In this document: one piece after another, positions 17,433 through 27,200 of the stretch | How the letters are laid out: each line of letters opens with the position of its first letter | Numbering within the stretch: position 1 is the first letter of the stretch | Source: GCA-2683825 sp965662355 | GTDB taxonomy: Bacteria; Planctomycetota; UBA1135; GCA-002686595 | DNA: 40,444 nucleotides | Reading direction: 5' to 3' | NCBI GenBank assembly: GCA_965662355.1 | Contig: CBFIHP010000032.1 | Span: forward strand, 1 to 40,444 | Position numbers and translations under genes: made by a program | The notes under the pieces: generated by a model | Seen by the model: the letters and a program-made list of their open reading frames with translations, nothing else | Databases searched by the model: none | What the model was told of the DNA's origin: nothing

Positions 17433-19906
17433 TTCGACATCGACACACGAGCCGCATGTTCCGATTTCTCGTCGTCCCCTTCCTGACCGCATTCTGCCTC
17501 GGCTTGCTGGTCGGCCCCGCCTCCGCGCAAGAGCTGAAGCGCGAACGCAAGAGTGCGTACACGATGCTGGTGCATCGGCTCGAGGAGGCGATCAAGGTCT
17601 GCAAGCGAAACAAGCTGCAGATGGAACGCAAGCGCGTCTCGGACTTGCTCTTGCGCTTCGACAAGGAGAACCCATACGCGTTGCTGGGCGCGGGCTATCG
17701 CAAGGGGCGAGGGGGCGTGTGGAATCCACCGCGCTCCAGCAAGAGCTTCGTTGACGCGGAAGCCCCCGACGAGCTCGCCAACGTGCGCGAGAGCGTGCGC
17801 GAGGCCATGGCCGAGTTTGTCCTGCGCCTCGAGAAGCTCCTCGACCTGGCGGACCTCACCGATGCCGATCTGAATCGCATCTCGAGCGACATCGTGGCCG
17901 TCGATCCACGCAACAAGCGTTTGCGCCGCGTGCGTGGCGAGCTTGGCGAGGTCTACTTCGGAGGGAAGTGGATTCTCGAGGAGACCATGTCCGGTCTCGA
18001 TGGGCGCGCCTTCCTGCGCGAGGTGCGCGAGGACGCTCGGGCCCAGTCGAGGTACGAAGGCGAGGTGCTCGAGGTGAACACGATGGGCCTCACCTGGAAC
18101 CTGGCGACTCCCGCAGGCGGGCAGGTGTTCGTGACCGGCGATGCGGAGGAGGCGCGTGAGCTGGCGGAGATCGTCGATACGGTCGCGCTGGTCTTCGGCT
18201 GGTTCTTCGGTCAACGCGTGGAATACCCATCGCGTTGTCGCTTCTTTCTGATGACGACCGCGGAGAAGGACGCCTTTCTCGACAAGCACCCGAACATCGG
18301 GGCAGCCAACAAGGCGCAGTTCGATGGCCTCGAGCTCAGCGGTATTCAAGGCACCTCCGACCAGGCCTTCTTCGCGGACTCGTCCGAACAGCGAGCCGAT
18401 GGCCTGGTGCGTATGTGCCTCTTGTGGTTCTTCCAATCGGCCTTTGGCGTCGGCATGGACAAGGGTTGGGTTGCCAACGGCTTTGGGCTCTACCTGACCG
18501 AGTCGCTGCTCGACACACGCCTGACCTGGTTCCACATGCCCATGAGCGAGGGCAGCGTGCAGTGGGGCGATCTCATCGATCCGGAGACCTCCTGGGCGGG
18601 GGAGGCGGCGAAGCTCTTCGGTGACGAGGAGGAGGAGATCGTCCTCAACCTCTCGCTGAACAAAGCCCACGATCAATTCACGGCGCGCGATCTCCTGATC
18701 GCCTACGCCTTCGTCTCCTACGTGGCCGAGGTGCGCCACGACATGCTGCCGAACGTGTTGCACCGCATCGGGAGGAACAAACCCGCCGGTCCTGCGTTCC
18801 TGGAGGGAGGCGAGCTCTTGTTGAGGGACCTGCCGGATCTGATGAAGCGCTGGCTGGAGGAGCGCCGACGCATGCCGGATGTGATCTTCGCTCAGAAGAG
18901 CAAGAACAGCATGCGCGTCGAGCTCGCGAAACTACCGGCCAAGAAGAAAAAACAACTCGCGCGGGCCTTCACGACGCGCCTGCGAAGCAACGACACGGAC
19001 CTGGCGCGCCTGCTGTCTTGGTATCGCGTCGCGACGGTCAAGGGTCCGTTCCCTGCTCAACTCGAGTACTACGAGCCCGAGGTCTACGCGCCCCAATTGC
19101 CCATTCCGCGCACACGTCTCGCGGAGGACGACTTCCGGCTCGTGACGTTGCGCAAACGCGTGCGTCCCGCGCAGGAGCGCGATCCGCTCGTGGCCTATGA
19201 CTTTGCGCGGCGCGAGATCCGCGGCGCCGGTTCGGAGGGGCTCGATACGTCCTACGAGCGCACCGTTGGGGCTCTGCTCGAAGGGCGCGTGCCGTACTAC
19301 GATCTGGTCCGTGCCTCGCTTCTGGATGAGCTCGACGATGGCTCGATGCGCGAGACGTTCGAGGCCTTCGCCCACGCCTACACCGATCGCGAGGGCAACG
19401 TGTACTCGGGCATCTCCCTGGATCAGGTCTGGAGCTCCGGGGCCAAGATGGAAATGCCGGATATCGACGTTCTGGGCATTCTGGAGAACCTGGTGGGGGA
19501 CGTCGGCGTCGCTTCGCCTGTCCCGGCGAGCGCCCACAAGCGCCTCTACAGGCGCGTCGGACAGATCTTCGAGGGACTGCGTCTGTATCGTCCGTTGCGG
19601 GAAGCCCTGGCCGACACGTTGCTGCTCGGCAAGCCGACCGATGCCGACTACAAGAGCTACGAGGTCGCGCTGAACGCCATGTGGATCGCCAGCGACTTCG
19701 ACCCGGCGCGGATGGTCGAGCTGATCGCCTTGGATCCCCCCGAGGACCTGCTCCAGCGCTGGAACCAACGCTGCAAGGAAGACCCCGAGATGTGGCTGCA
19801 GGCGAAACGCCGTGGGATCGAGCTGAAACGGGACCTGCTCATGCTGCGCAGTGTTCTGGTCGATTCCCTGGGCGACGTGGGCGTCCTCGAGGCTTCCGCG
19901 GAATAG
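17429..19906 (+). CDS. Large secreted protein of unknown function, possible inactive peptidase fold
   Basis: An 825-residue protein. GTG 17429 overlaps the deacetylase stop (GTGA); a second start, ATG 17456, would begin directly at the signal peptide. The signal is FRFLVVPFLTAFCLGLLVG and ends in PASAQ. Residues about 40-190 are helical and charged. A region around 320-370 has the shape of gluzincin-type peptidases of the MA clan: a helix where HExxH would lie (LVRMCLLWFFQ), then KGWVANGFGLYLTE where WLxEGLAxY is usual. Both the histidines and the glutamate are missing, so it is probably not a peptidase. The C-terminal 400 residues are mostly helical and unassigned. Its position inside a glycan export operon suggests a periplasmic role in glycan handling, which is inference. 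Confidence 0.78.
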   Translation: MIRHRHTSRMFRFLVVPFLTAFCLGLLVGPASAQELKRERKSAYTMLVHRLEEAIKVCKRNKLQMERKRVSDLLLRFDKENPYALLGAGYRKGRGGVWNPPRSSKSFVDAEAPDELANVRESVREAMAEFVLRLEKLLDLADLTDADLNRISSDIVAVDPRNKRLRRVRGELGEVYFGGKWILEETMSGLDGRAFLREVREDARAQSRYEGEVLEVNTMGLTWNLATPAGGQVFVTGDAEEARELAEIVDTVALVFGWFFGQRVEYPSRCRFFLMTTAEKDAFLDKHPNIGAANKAQFDGLELSGIQGTSDQAFFADSSEQRADGLVRMCLLWFFQSAFGVGMDKGWVANGFGLYLTESLLDTRLTWFHMPMSEGSVQWGDLIDPETSWAGEAAKLFGDEEEEIVLNLSLNKAHDQFTARDLLIAYAFVSYVAEVRHDMLPNVLHRIGRNKPAGPAFLEGGELLLRDLPDLMKRWLEERRRMPDVIFAQKSKNSMRVELAKLPAKKKKQLARAFTTRLRSNDTDLARLLSWYRVATVKGPFPAQLEYYEPEVYAPQLPIPRTRLAEDDFRLVTLRKRVRPAQERDPLVAYDFARREIRGAGSEGLDTSYERTVGALLEGRVPYYDLVRASLLDELDDGSMRETFEAFAHAYTDREGNVYSGISLDQVWSSGAKMEMPDIDVLGILENLVGDVGVASPVPASAHKRLYRRVGQIFEGLRLYRPLREALADTLLLGKPTDADYKSYEVALNAMWIASDFDPARMVELIALDPPEDLLQRWNQRCKEDPEMWLQAKRRGIELKRDLLMLRSVLVDSLGDVGVLEASAE

Positions 19907-19907
19907 C

Positions 19908-21164
19908 GTGAAGATCGCCCTCCTCACCCAGCACTTTGCCCCGGACTTCGAAGGAGGGACCGAGGCGGTGGTGCGCGCCCAGGCCCGCGAGCTGATGGCT
20001 CGCGGTCACGAGGTGTTCGTCATCAGCGGCACCGACGTGCCGCACTCGGGCGAGGATGTCTGGGAGGAACAAGCCGACGGCGTTCCGGTCTCCTTCCTGC
20101 CGCGTCTACCCGACGAGTACATGGATCTGGCCCTGGATCGTCCGCGCGTGCAGGGTCTCATCGCACGGCTTGTCGGCGACAGCGATCTGGTGCACGTCCA
20201 CCACTGGGCGACCCTGACCGGATCCCTGGTACGGCAGTTCGCGGGTTCGCGGCCGGTGGCCGTGACGCTCCACGACTACTTTGTCGCCTGCCCGCGCTAC
20301 TTCCGCTTGCCTCCCGCCTTCATCGAGCAGTGTCCCGAACGGGGTGTCTTCGATACCTGTGTCACCTGCGTCAAGGACGCAGTGCCAAGGGTACTGCCCG
20401 AGCACATCCACAAGGGCTTCGTGCTGCGCGACCAGGCCAATCAGGCAGAACTCGACGCGGCGGATGCGGTCATCGTCCCCAGCCACTCCCACGGCCGCGG
20501 AATACGAGGCTACCTCGACATCGCCGACGAGAATCTCTTCTGCGTGCCGCACGGGATCGATCAGGCCCTCGCGCGTCTGGATGTGCCGCGCTGGAACGGC
20601 GAGGGACGGCTACGGTTGCTCATTCTCGGGCATCGCTCCGGGGTCAAGGGTGTGCACGATGTAGCCGCGGCTGTGGGCCAGTTGACGCCGGAAGATCGCG
20701 CGCGCGTCGAGGTCCTGCTCCTCGGCGACGAGGTCGAGGACGGCTTCGATGCCAGCCTTCTGGAGCTCGCGGGAGAAGGTGCCCATCTGCACTTCCGTGG
20801 CAACTACACGACCGCATCGATCGCCGAGCGCGTGGGGGAGTCGGAGGTACCGCATGTCGGGCTCTTTCCTTCGCGTGCGTACGAGAGCTACGGGCTCGTG
20901 CCCGACGAGATGGGGGCCATGGGCCTTCCGGTCTGGATCAGCGATCGCGGGGCGCCCAAGGAGCGCGTCGGGGCAGCCGGAGCGATCCTGCCGGCCGCGG
21001 ATCCCACGGCCTGGGCGCGGGCCCTCGCTCAGGTGCTCGCGGATCCCTCCATCCTCGAGGCCCAGCGCCAGGCGGTTCCCGAGAATCCCCGCACCGCCCG
21101 GGATGCCGTGCTCGAGCTCGAGGAGATCTACGAATCTCTATTCTCGGCCCGCCCACGGGCCTGA
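19908..21164 (+). CDS. Family 4 glycosyltransferase with four-cysteine insertion
   Basis: A GT-B fold retaining glycosyltransferase of 418 residues. The N-terminal domain begins MKIALLTQHFAPDFEGGTE, the acceptor-side glycine loop common to GT4. The C-terminal nucleotide-sugar site has the usual motif, here with FPSRAYESYGLVPDEMGAMG (the E-x7-E region). After LHDYFVAC there is a cysteine cluster C128, C142, C151 and C154. It is shared with the three GT4 enzymes at 35322-39429. No signal peptide or membrane span is visible, so it works at the cytoplasmic face on lipid-linked glycans. GTG 19908 lies one base after the previous stop. The frame is open from 19851, but that part overlaps the preceding gene. 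Confidence 0.87.
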   Translation: MKIALLTQHFAPDFEGGTEAVVRAQARELMARGHEVFVISGTDVPHSGEDVWEEQADGVPVSFLPRLPDEYMDLALDRPRVQGLIARLVGDSDLVHVHHWATLTGSLVRQFAGSRPVAVTLHDYFVACPRYFRLPPAFIEQCPERGVFDTCVTCVKDAVPRVLPEHIHKGFVLRDQANQAELDAADAVIVPSHSHGRGIRGYLDIADENLFCVPHGIDQALARLDVPRWNGEGRLRLLILGHRSGVKGVHDVAAAVGQLTPEDRARVEVLLLGDEVEDGFDASLLELAGEGAHLHFRGNYTTASIAERVGESEVPHVGLFPSRAYESYGLVPDEMGAMGLPVWISDRGAPKERVGAAGAILPAADPTAWARALAQVLADPSILEAQRQAVPENPRTARDAVLELEEIYESLFSARPRA

Positions 21165-21243
21165 GTCGGGTTTCGAATCTACTTGTCCGCGACGGGGCGC
21201 GAGTCGATATCCTCCTGGCCCCCCCTCGCCCTATTTTCCGATC

Positions 21244-22911
21244 GTGAAGGCCCTCTATCCCCCCTTCGGAGACCCGCGCACCTTCCCCAAGCGGGTCCTG
21301 GTCTTCGCCCCCCATCCCGATGACGAGGTCTTCGGTTGTGGGGGCACGCTGGCCTTCCAGGCCGACGCGGGGGCCGAGATTCGCGTGATCATCCTGACCG
21401 ATGGCGGCATGGGCGATCCCAGCGGGCAGACCGAGGATCTGGCCGGTACGCGCGTCGCCGAATCGAAGGCCGCGGGCGAGCACCTGGGCCTCTCGGACTA
21501 TCGCTTCCTCGATCTTCCCGACGGTGGGCTGCAGGTCACCCACGAGCTGATCGAGCGTCTCGTTGCCGAGCTCGAGGATTTCCAGCCGGAGCTCGTCCTC
21601 GGGCCTTCGCCGGCCGAGCTACATCCCGACCACCGTGCGACCTCGCGTGCCTTGACGGCGGCGCTTTCCCGCGGGCCCGAGTGCCGTGTCCTTTTGTACG
21701 GCATCAACACTCAGGTGGTACCGGGGCTCCTGGTCGACATCACGCCGCTCAACGAGCGCAAGCGCGCGGCCATCGCCTGCTTTTCGAGCCAGCTCGAGCA
21801 CATGGATCTGCTGCGCAAGATCGAAGCGGTAGCGCAGGCCTATACGGTCAACGTCGAGGATCCGGCGGTCGAGTTCGTCGAGGGCTTCACCGACCTGCGC
21901 TCGCTCGATATCCAGCTCTACGAACGCACCCTCCTCAACGTGGCCCACCTGGCCCAGGGGGGGGAGGGCTCGCCCGCGGAAGTCCGCGGCTGGCCGGCGA
22001 CGACGGCGGTGATCAGCACGTGGAACAAGGCCGAGGTCGTGCGCGAGAATCTGCAGAGCCTGCGGGCGCAGACCCTGCCCTTTGCGGAGATCGTCGTGGT
22101 CGACAACGCGAGCACCGACGACACCCAGCGCATGATCGCCGAGGAGTTTCCCGAGGTGAACCTCGTGTGCATGCCCAACTCGGGCTACGGCGCGTGCGAG
22201 ACGTTCAACATCGGATTCGCCAGTGCACAGACGCCCTTCATCGCGATCCTCGACGACGACATCGCCCTGCCGCCCACGTGGTTGGAGATGGCGACCGCGC
22301 GCATGATGGCCGAGCCCGAGTCGACCGCGGTCGTCTCGACCGAGATCGTCGAGCCCGGCATGCCCGAGCATTACCTCGAGGCCTCGCGCGCGGCAGGTCG
22401 GCGCTACATGAGCACGTTCCGCGGATGCGGTAGCCTCGCCAAGCGCGAAGTGCTGGAACGCGCAGGGTTCTACGACGAGCGGCTGTTCATCTACGGCAAC
22501 GAGCGCGACCTGACCTGCCGGCTCTTGAACCTGGGGGCGCGGGTTCTCCAGGACCCGGAGATCATCACGTATCACAAGACGCCCTTCGGCATCCAGATGG
22601 GCAAGCGCAGTCTGTACTACCACGCGCGGAACGCGTTCTTGACGATGATCAAGTACGCGCCCCTCGAGGATCTACTTCGCGCGCCTTTCCTGGTCGTTTC
22701 CAAGGTGCTTCTGCGCGGCTCGGACAAGGAAGCCGAAGGCGAGGTCACCGATGCCACCGGTACCATCGGCATCGGCAATTCGTTGAAGGAAACGCCCGGC
22801 GCCTTCGGCGTGCTCTGCAAGGCCGCCTTTTCGGTGCTCCTGAACCTTCCTTACTGCATTCGCAATCGGCACCCCGTGAACGCTGAGGACTTCGAGCTTC
22901 CGCTTCAATAG
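21244..22911 (+). CDS. PIG-L deacetylase fused to a family 2 glycosyltransferase
   Basis: A 555-residue two-domain protein. Residues about 15-235 form a PIG-L/LmbE deacetylase with canonical PHPDDE (23-28) and H127-P-D-H130 metal motifs. Residues about 254-500 are a GT2 domain: TAVISTWNKAEVVRENLQSL, VVDNASTDDT, ILDDDIALP as the metal segment, and YGNERDLTCRLL as the acceptor motif. A C-terminal segment of about 50 residues follows. Both active sites look intact. The fusion suggests that sugar transfer and deacetylation act on the same glycan intermediate, in the cytoplasm. I chose GTG 21244 because it starts just before the deacetylase fold; the frame open from 20749 is a shadow of the GT4 gene. 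No good Shine-Dalgarno is visible. Confidence 0.87.
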   Translation: MKALYPPFGDPRTFPKRVLVFAPHPDDEVFGCGGTLAFQADAGAEIRVIILTDGGMGDPSGQTEDLAGTRVAESKAAGEHLGLSDYRFLDLPDGGLQVTHELIERLVAELEDFQPELVLGPSPAELHPDHRATSRALTAALSRGPECRVLLYGINTQVVPGLLVDITPLNERKRAAIACFSSQLEHMDLLRKIEAVAQAYTVNVEDPAVEFVEGFTDLRSLDIQLYERTLLNVAHLAQGGEGSPAEVRGWPATTAVISTWNKAEVVRENLQSLRAQTLPFAEIVVVDNASTDDTQRMIAEEFPEVNLVCMPNSGYGACETFNIGFASAQTPFIAILDDDIALPPTWLEMATARMMAEPESTAVVSTEIVEPGMPEHYLEASRAAGRRYMSTFRGCGSLAKREVLERAGFYDERLFIYGNERDLTCRLLNLGARVLQDPEIITYHKTPFGIQMGKRSLYYHARNAFLTMIKYAPLEDLLRAPFLVVSKVLLRGSDKEAEGEVTDATGTIGIGNSLKETPGAFGVLCKAAFSVLLNLPYCIRNRHPVNAEDFELPLQ

Positions 22912-22917
22912 AACCCC

Positions 22918-23940
22918 ATGCTGCGATCACGCATAGCTGGCATCGGTGGGTACGTTCCGCCGCACCTGGTCACCAATGAAGAGCTCGAGGAGCCGCTGGA
23001 GATCCAGTCGCGGTCCATCGCGCGCAAGACGGGAATCCGCCAGAGGTATTGGGCGGACCGTGATCCGAGTCTCTCGACCTCCGATCTCGCCTTCGAGGCT
23101 TCGAAGATTGCACTCGATCATGCGAAGTTGCCGAAGGACGAACTGGACATGATCGTCTTCGCGACGCTGTCGCCGGATGCCGCGGCTCCAGGTTCGGGTT
23201 GCTTCTTGCAGAAGAAGCTGGACGTGCCCGGTATACCGGCTTTCGACGTGCGCCAGCAGTGTTCGGGTTTTCTGTACGGGCTCTCGCTGGCGGATCTCTA
23301 TATCCGCGCGGGGCAGTGCAAGAACGTGCTGTTGGTCGGGGCGGAGCTACAGTCGAAGCTGCTCGACATGAGTCCCCGTGGACGTGGCGTGACCGTGCTC
23401 TTCGGCGATGGCGCCGGCGCGGTCGTTGTTCAGGCGACCGACGTTGACGATGTCTCCCCCGCCTCGAAGGAGTCGTTCATCTACTCGACCCACCTCTACT
23501 CCGACGGAGGGTTTCTCGATCGGCTCCTGTGGCAGCACCCCGGAACGATGAACCGCGAATTCATCACTCCAGAGCTCGTGACTGAACCCGAGAGCCACCC
23601 GCAAATGCGCGGGCGAGAGCTGTTTGAAATCTGTCTGAAGCGCATGCCCGAGGCATCCTTCGAGGCCCTGGAGTCCAACGCCTACGGGCCGGACGACGTG
23701 GACCTCTATGTCATCCACCAATCGAACGAGCGGATCAACCAGGCCTACGCCGAGGAGATGGGCGTCGCCCAGGAGAAGATCTTCTCGACCGTGGGACAGT
23801 TCGGGAACACGACTGCGGCCACGATTCCCCTGGGGTTGGCCGAGGCGGTGGATGCGGGCGTCCTGAAGCCGGGAATGCTGGTGCTTTCCTGCAGTTTCGG
23901 CAGCGGTTTGACCTGGGCCTCGGCCCTGTATCGCTGGTAG
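22918..23940 (+). CDS. 3-oxoacyl-ACP synthase III homologue (FabH-like)
   Basis: A thiolase-fold condensing enzyme of 340 residues. The catalytic triad is complete: C115 in RQQCSGF, H267 in VIHQSN and N297 in GNTTAAT. RKTGIRQR and GDGAGAVVV match FabH blocks. It is about 20 residues longer than E. coli FabH. An extra loop after residue 190 (LYSDGGFLDRLLWQHPG) resembles loops in FabH relatives that make or transfer unusual acyl groups. It may be the housekeeping FabH, but no fatty-acid genes flank it. It sits six bases after a glycan gene and is probably cotranscribed, so a role in supplying an acyl group for a surface glycan or lipid carrier is possible. Confidence 0.85.
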   Translation: MLRSRIAGIGGYVPPHLVTNEELEEPLEIQSRSIARKTGIRQRYWADRDPSLSTSDLAFEASKIALDHAKLPKDELDMIVFATLSPDAAAPGSGCFLQKKLDVPGIPAFDVRQQCSGFLYGLSLADLYIRAGQCKNVLLVGAELQSKLLDMSPRGRGVTVLFGDGAGAVVVQATDVDDVSPASKESFIYSTHLYSDGGFLDRLLWQHPGTMNREFITPELVTEPESHPQMRGRELFEICLKRMPEASFEALESNAYGPDDVDLYVIHQSNERINQAYAEEMGVAQEKIFSTVGQFGNTTAATIPLGLAEAVDAGVLKPGMLVLSCSFGSGLTWASALYRW

Positions 23941-23967
23941 GGCCTCGTCAGCCAGCTGCGGAGGCCC
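23940..23967 (+). terminator. Hairpin at the end of the first glycan block
   Basis: A perfect 7-bp inverted repeat GGGCCTC / GAGGCCC with a 14-base loop begins at the last base of the fabH-like stop codon. There is no T-tract. Its position and strength suggest the operon ends here or is attenuated. Confidence 0.4.
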
Positions 23968-24094
23968 GCGTGTCGCGGAGGTAACGCGTAGGCCGCGTTC
24001 CCTTCAAGCCTGGCGCCCAAGTATCCGATCATTTCCCAGGCACGGTTTTTGTGGCTTCTTCCGTCTCCTAGTCGTGAGTGTTTTCGCACACCCG

Positions 24095-24130
24095 CCGGGA
24101 GTCCCCGTAAGGACTGCAAACACCTCCCGG
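24095..24130 (+). promoter_or_regulatory. Leader hairpin upstream of the Ig-like lipoprotein gene
   Basis: In the 280-base gap 23941-24220, an inner stem AGTCC/GGACT (24100-24115) is nested in an outer CCGGG/CCCGG stem (24095-24099 with 24126-24130). It ends 90 bases before ATG 24221. It could be a leader RNA structure. I do not recognise it as any known riboswitch. Confidence 0.25.
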
Positions 24131-24220
24131 TTGAAGAGCGGACGCACTTGGGCCCCGAATGGGAGCTCCTTTTTCAGTATCCTTTTGGCGCGTCCGAAAC
24201 CGCCTCCCCTGCACGAACCG

Positions 24221-27200
24221 ATGCAACACAAGCAGATCTCTTGCCGACTCCTCTCACAGCCCTGCGGTGCCCTTCGGGGTTTGGCCCTCTTCCTGGGCTG
24301 CCTGACGGCCGCGTTCTGCGCGGGGTGCGGCCACTCGGGCGAGGGGGGGGCTACCGCCCAGAACCCCGGTGACTTCGAGTCGAACCCGACCACGGGCAAG
24401 CTCTACATCGTCGATGAGAACCAGAGTGGTGAGGCCCTCGACTTCTCCTTGGTCGAGGTGTTGTGGGGGCGACTCGTCGACGTGCATCAGCTGATGGACG
24501 ACAGCGGGGTGATACCCCAGGTCACGGATCCGGCGCCGTTGTTCACGGACTTCGTGATCAATGAAACGATCGTCAGCACGCTCGATGAATACGTGCTGGA
24601 AACGAATCCGATCACGCATCGCATGCGGCTCGTCGTGCTCGCCCGCAGAGACAGCACGGATGCGATGGAGGCGCTGAAATTCGACACCCTCTTGCGCGCC
24701 ACGCAGGATTCGTTCCCGGTCATCGAACCGAAGAGCGATCTCTTCAGCGAGCCCGGGCCGTTTTCGATCGTCGCGCGGAATGCCTGCTTGATTCTACGCT
24801 TCAACGATCTCATCAATGACGACGCCACCGCCGTTGCGAGCCTCGTCGACAACGTGAGGGTCCTGGCCGGCCAGCCGCCGATTTCGTTGCAGGCGACGCG
24901 GATCTTCTTCGATCCCAACCACGGCGCGACGGTAGGAGGGCAATTCCACTCGACCCGCGTTCTCGTCGATGCATCCATCTCTACCAGCGAACTGCCCGGC
25001 GCCCAGCCCAACCTGCTTGGCTTCCCAGCCCGTTCGACCAGTTCCGAACGTCCCAACGTGTCCATCCGCATCCCGACACGTACAAACTTCGGTGTTGGCC
25101 AATTCCGGATTCTGCGCAACCTGGTCGGCAACTCGATCGATCCCAATCTGAACGAGCCGGTCGACTTCCTCTCCTTGACCGAGGACGTCGTGCGTGGCAT
25201 GCGCTCCGGCAACAGGGTCGATCTGAACAACGGCTTCCTTGCAGACAGCAGCCGGCCCGATCTACTCGGTACGTTCGCCGTGAATTTCGACACGGTGAGC
25301 GCGGACCCGATGGGGACCGCGGGGCTCGATTTCGTGGCCGATATTAGCTTCCAATCAGCCTGCGAAGCCCAGCCCCAGTTGCGCGACATCTTGGTTGTCA
25401 ACACAGTTTCGCTCGAAGTCGTCGAGCTCGGCGGTATGCCGATGGGTGGGGTGGTCACGGGCGTCAAGTGTCGCGCGGCCGCTCCGGTCGGCGCAGGCAT
25501 CACCTTGACCGGTCTCGGGCAGATGTGGACCCGATTCGATCCGGCCTTCGTCGGCGGGGGCACCACCGAGGAGTGCTGGGTCAGCTTTACCCCGACTCCC
25601 GCGGCGCTTCCCTCCACCCAGGTGCTGTCCCAGGCGGATATCGTCGTGCGTTTCAGCGAGGCCATGGATACAGCCTCGATGTCGAGCTTCGACAACTTCA
25701 TGGTCGTTCGCGGCGTAGGGCCGATGAACGAGAACCCGCCCGATCCGCTCGATCTCATCGTAGGCGTGGTCGTTCCTGGGGCCGATCTGGACGTGTTTTC
25801 CCTCGATCCGACCCTGGCCCTGGATCACGTCAACCTGTTCGCCGAGACCTACCATGTGCGCCTGCGCGGCGTGACCGATCTGGCGGGCAACCCGCTCACT
25901 TCCGAATTGCCGTTCACGAACTTCCAGCTCGAACCCACGAGCGCGACGCTCCGCACCGGCGGTATTTCGCTCCGCTTCCCCGCGGACAATGACGAGTTGG
26001 ATGATCCGGCCCCGGATTTCCGAGGCCAGGTGCTTTCCGTGGTCGGCGAGGATACGCTGCAGGGCCGTCCCCCGATCGTTCGCACCGAAGAGATTCACCC
26101 CAACCATCCGGTGACCTCGCAGATGTTGTCCAGTCCAGATGCGTTCGCTCCAACGGGGCAGCCCTTCAACCCGCTCGGTGTGCGCATGCAGAAGCTCTGG
26201 CGCTATGTCGATCTCGGTTTCAGTCTGCTCGACGAGTCGAAGTATGACATCGATATCATCGGCATGAGCTGGGCCGCCGCCACCGGCGGTTTGATGTCGG
26301 AGTTCTACGAGAGCTTCGAGATGCGGCTCGCGCATTCGAAGTATCAGCCGGACGAGGGCTCGGCTCTTCTGGGTACCCAGCCGAACCCGACTCTCAACAC
26401 CGGACTGGGGGCGAGTGATCCCGCGGGTCCGTTCTCCGATAACGTGTTCGTGGACCCCGATAGTCCCCAGATGATCGTGCACTCGCGGAATCTCGGCTAC
26501 AGCATCAACTCGTTGCACGCGAGCCTGTCTCCGAACGGCCAGACGTTGGTGCCCTATCCCCTGGATCCGCTCGCGGGTGGAGACGTCATCCCCCCCGAGA
26601 CCTTCACCTGGCGCAACACCGCCGCCCTCGGAGTGGCCGATCCGATCGGTGTGGGAATCCCGCTTTCGATCGAAGCCGACCTCGGGATCGCGGGCTTCAG
26701 CCCCCTGCCCCCGCATCCTCCGTTGTCCGGTGGTGGCATCAGGAGGCAGGGCAATGTTCCGACCATCGGACTTCCGCTCTTGATCGAGATCTGGACGTTC
26801 CCGACGACGACGGCTCTGGGATTGACCCGATCCAACGTCGGCCTGCCCCTGGGCTTCCCGGGTCCCGCTCCGGCCACGGTTCCGGGATACCGCACGATTT
26901 CCTCGGGCTTCACGGATGGGGCGGGCTTCCGCCAGGAGGTCAACCCGGACCTGTCTCCCGTCCCGACCGGCGAACCCGGGGTATCCGCACCGACCGACAA
27001 CCTCGTCTACTTCGGCGCGATCGACACGATCGCCAAGTGGAGCCGTATCCACTCGGTCTGGATCGACGCGGGCGCCGCCTCCAATTGGCTCTTGCCCATC
27101 GTCAGTCCGCTACCTTCCGAGCAGCCGCCCGGAACCGAAGTACGTATCGAGGTACGCGGCTCTTTCGGCTTCTTCAACCCGCTGTCCGAGGCCGCCTCCC

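Noticed and set aside
17990..18060. A metalloprotease active site in the large secreted protein
   Set aside because: No HExxH motif occurs anywhere in the 825 residues, so I describe the peptidase-like region only as a possible inactive fold.
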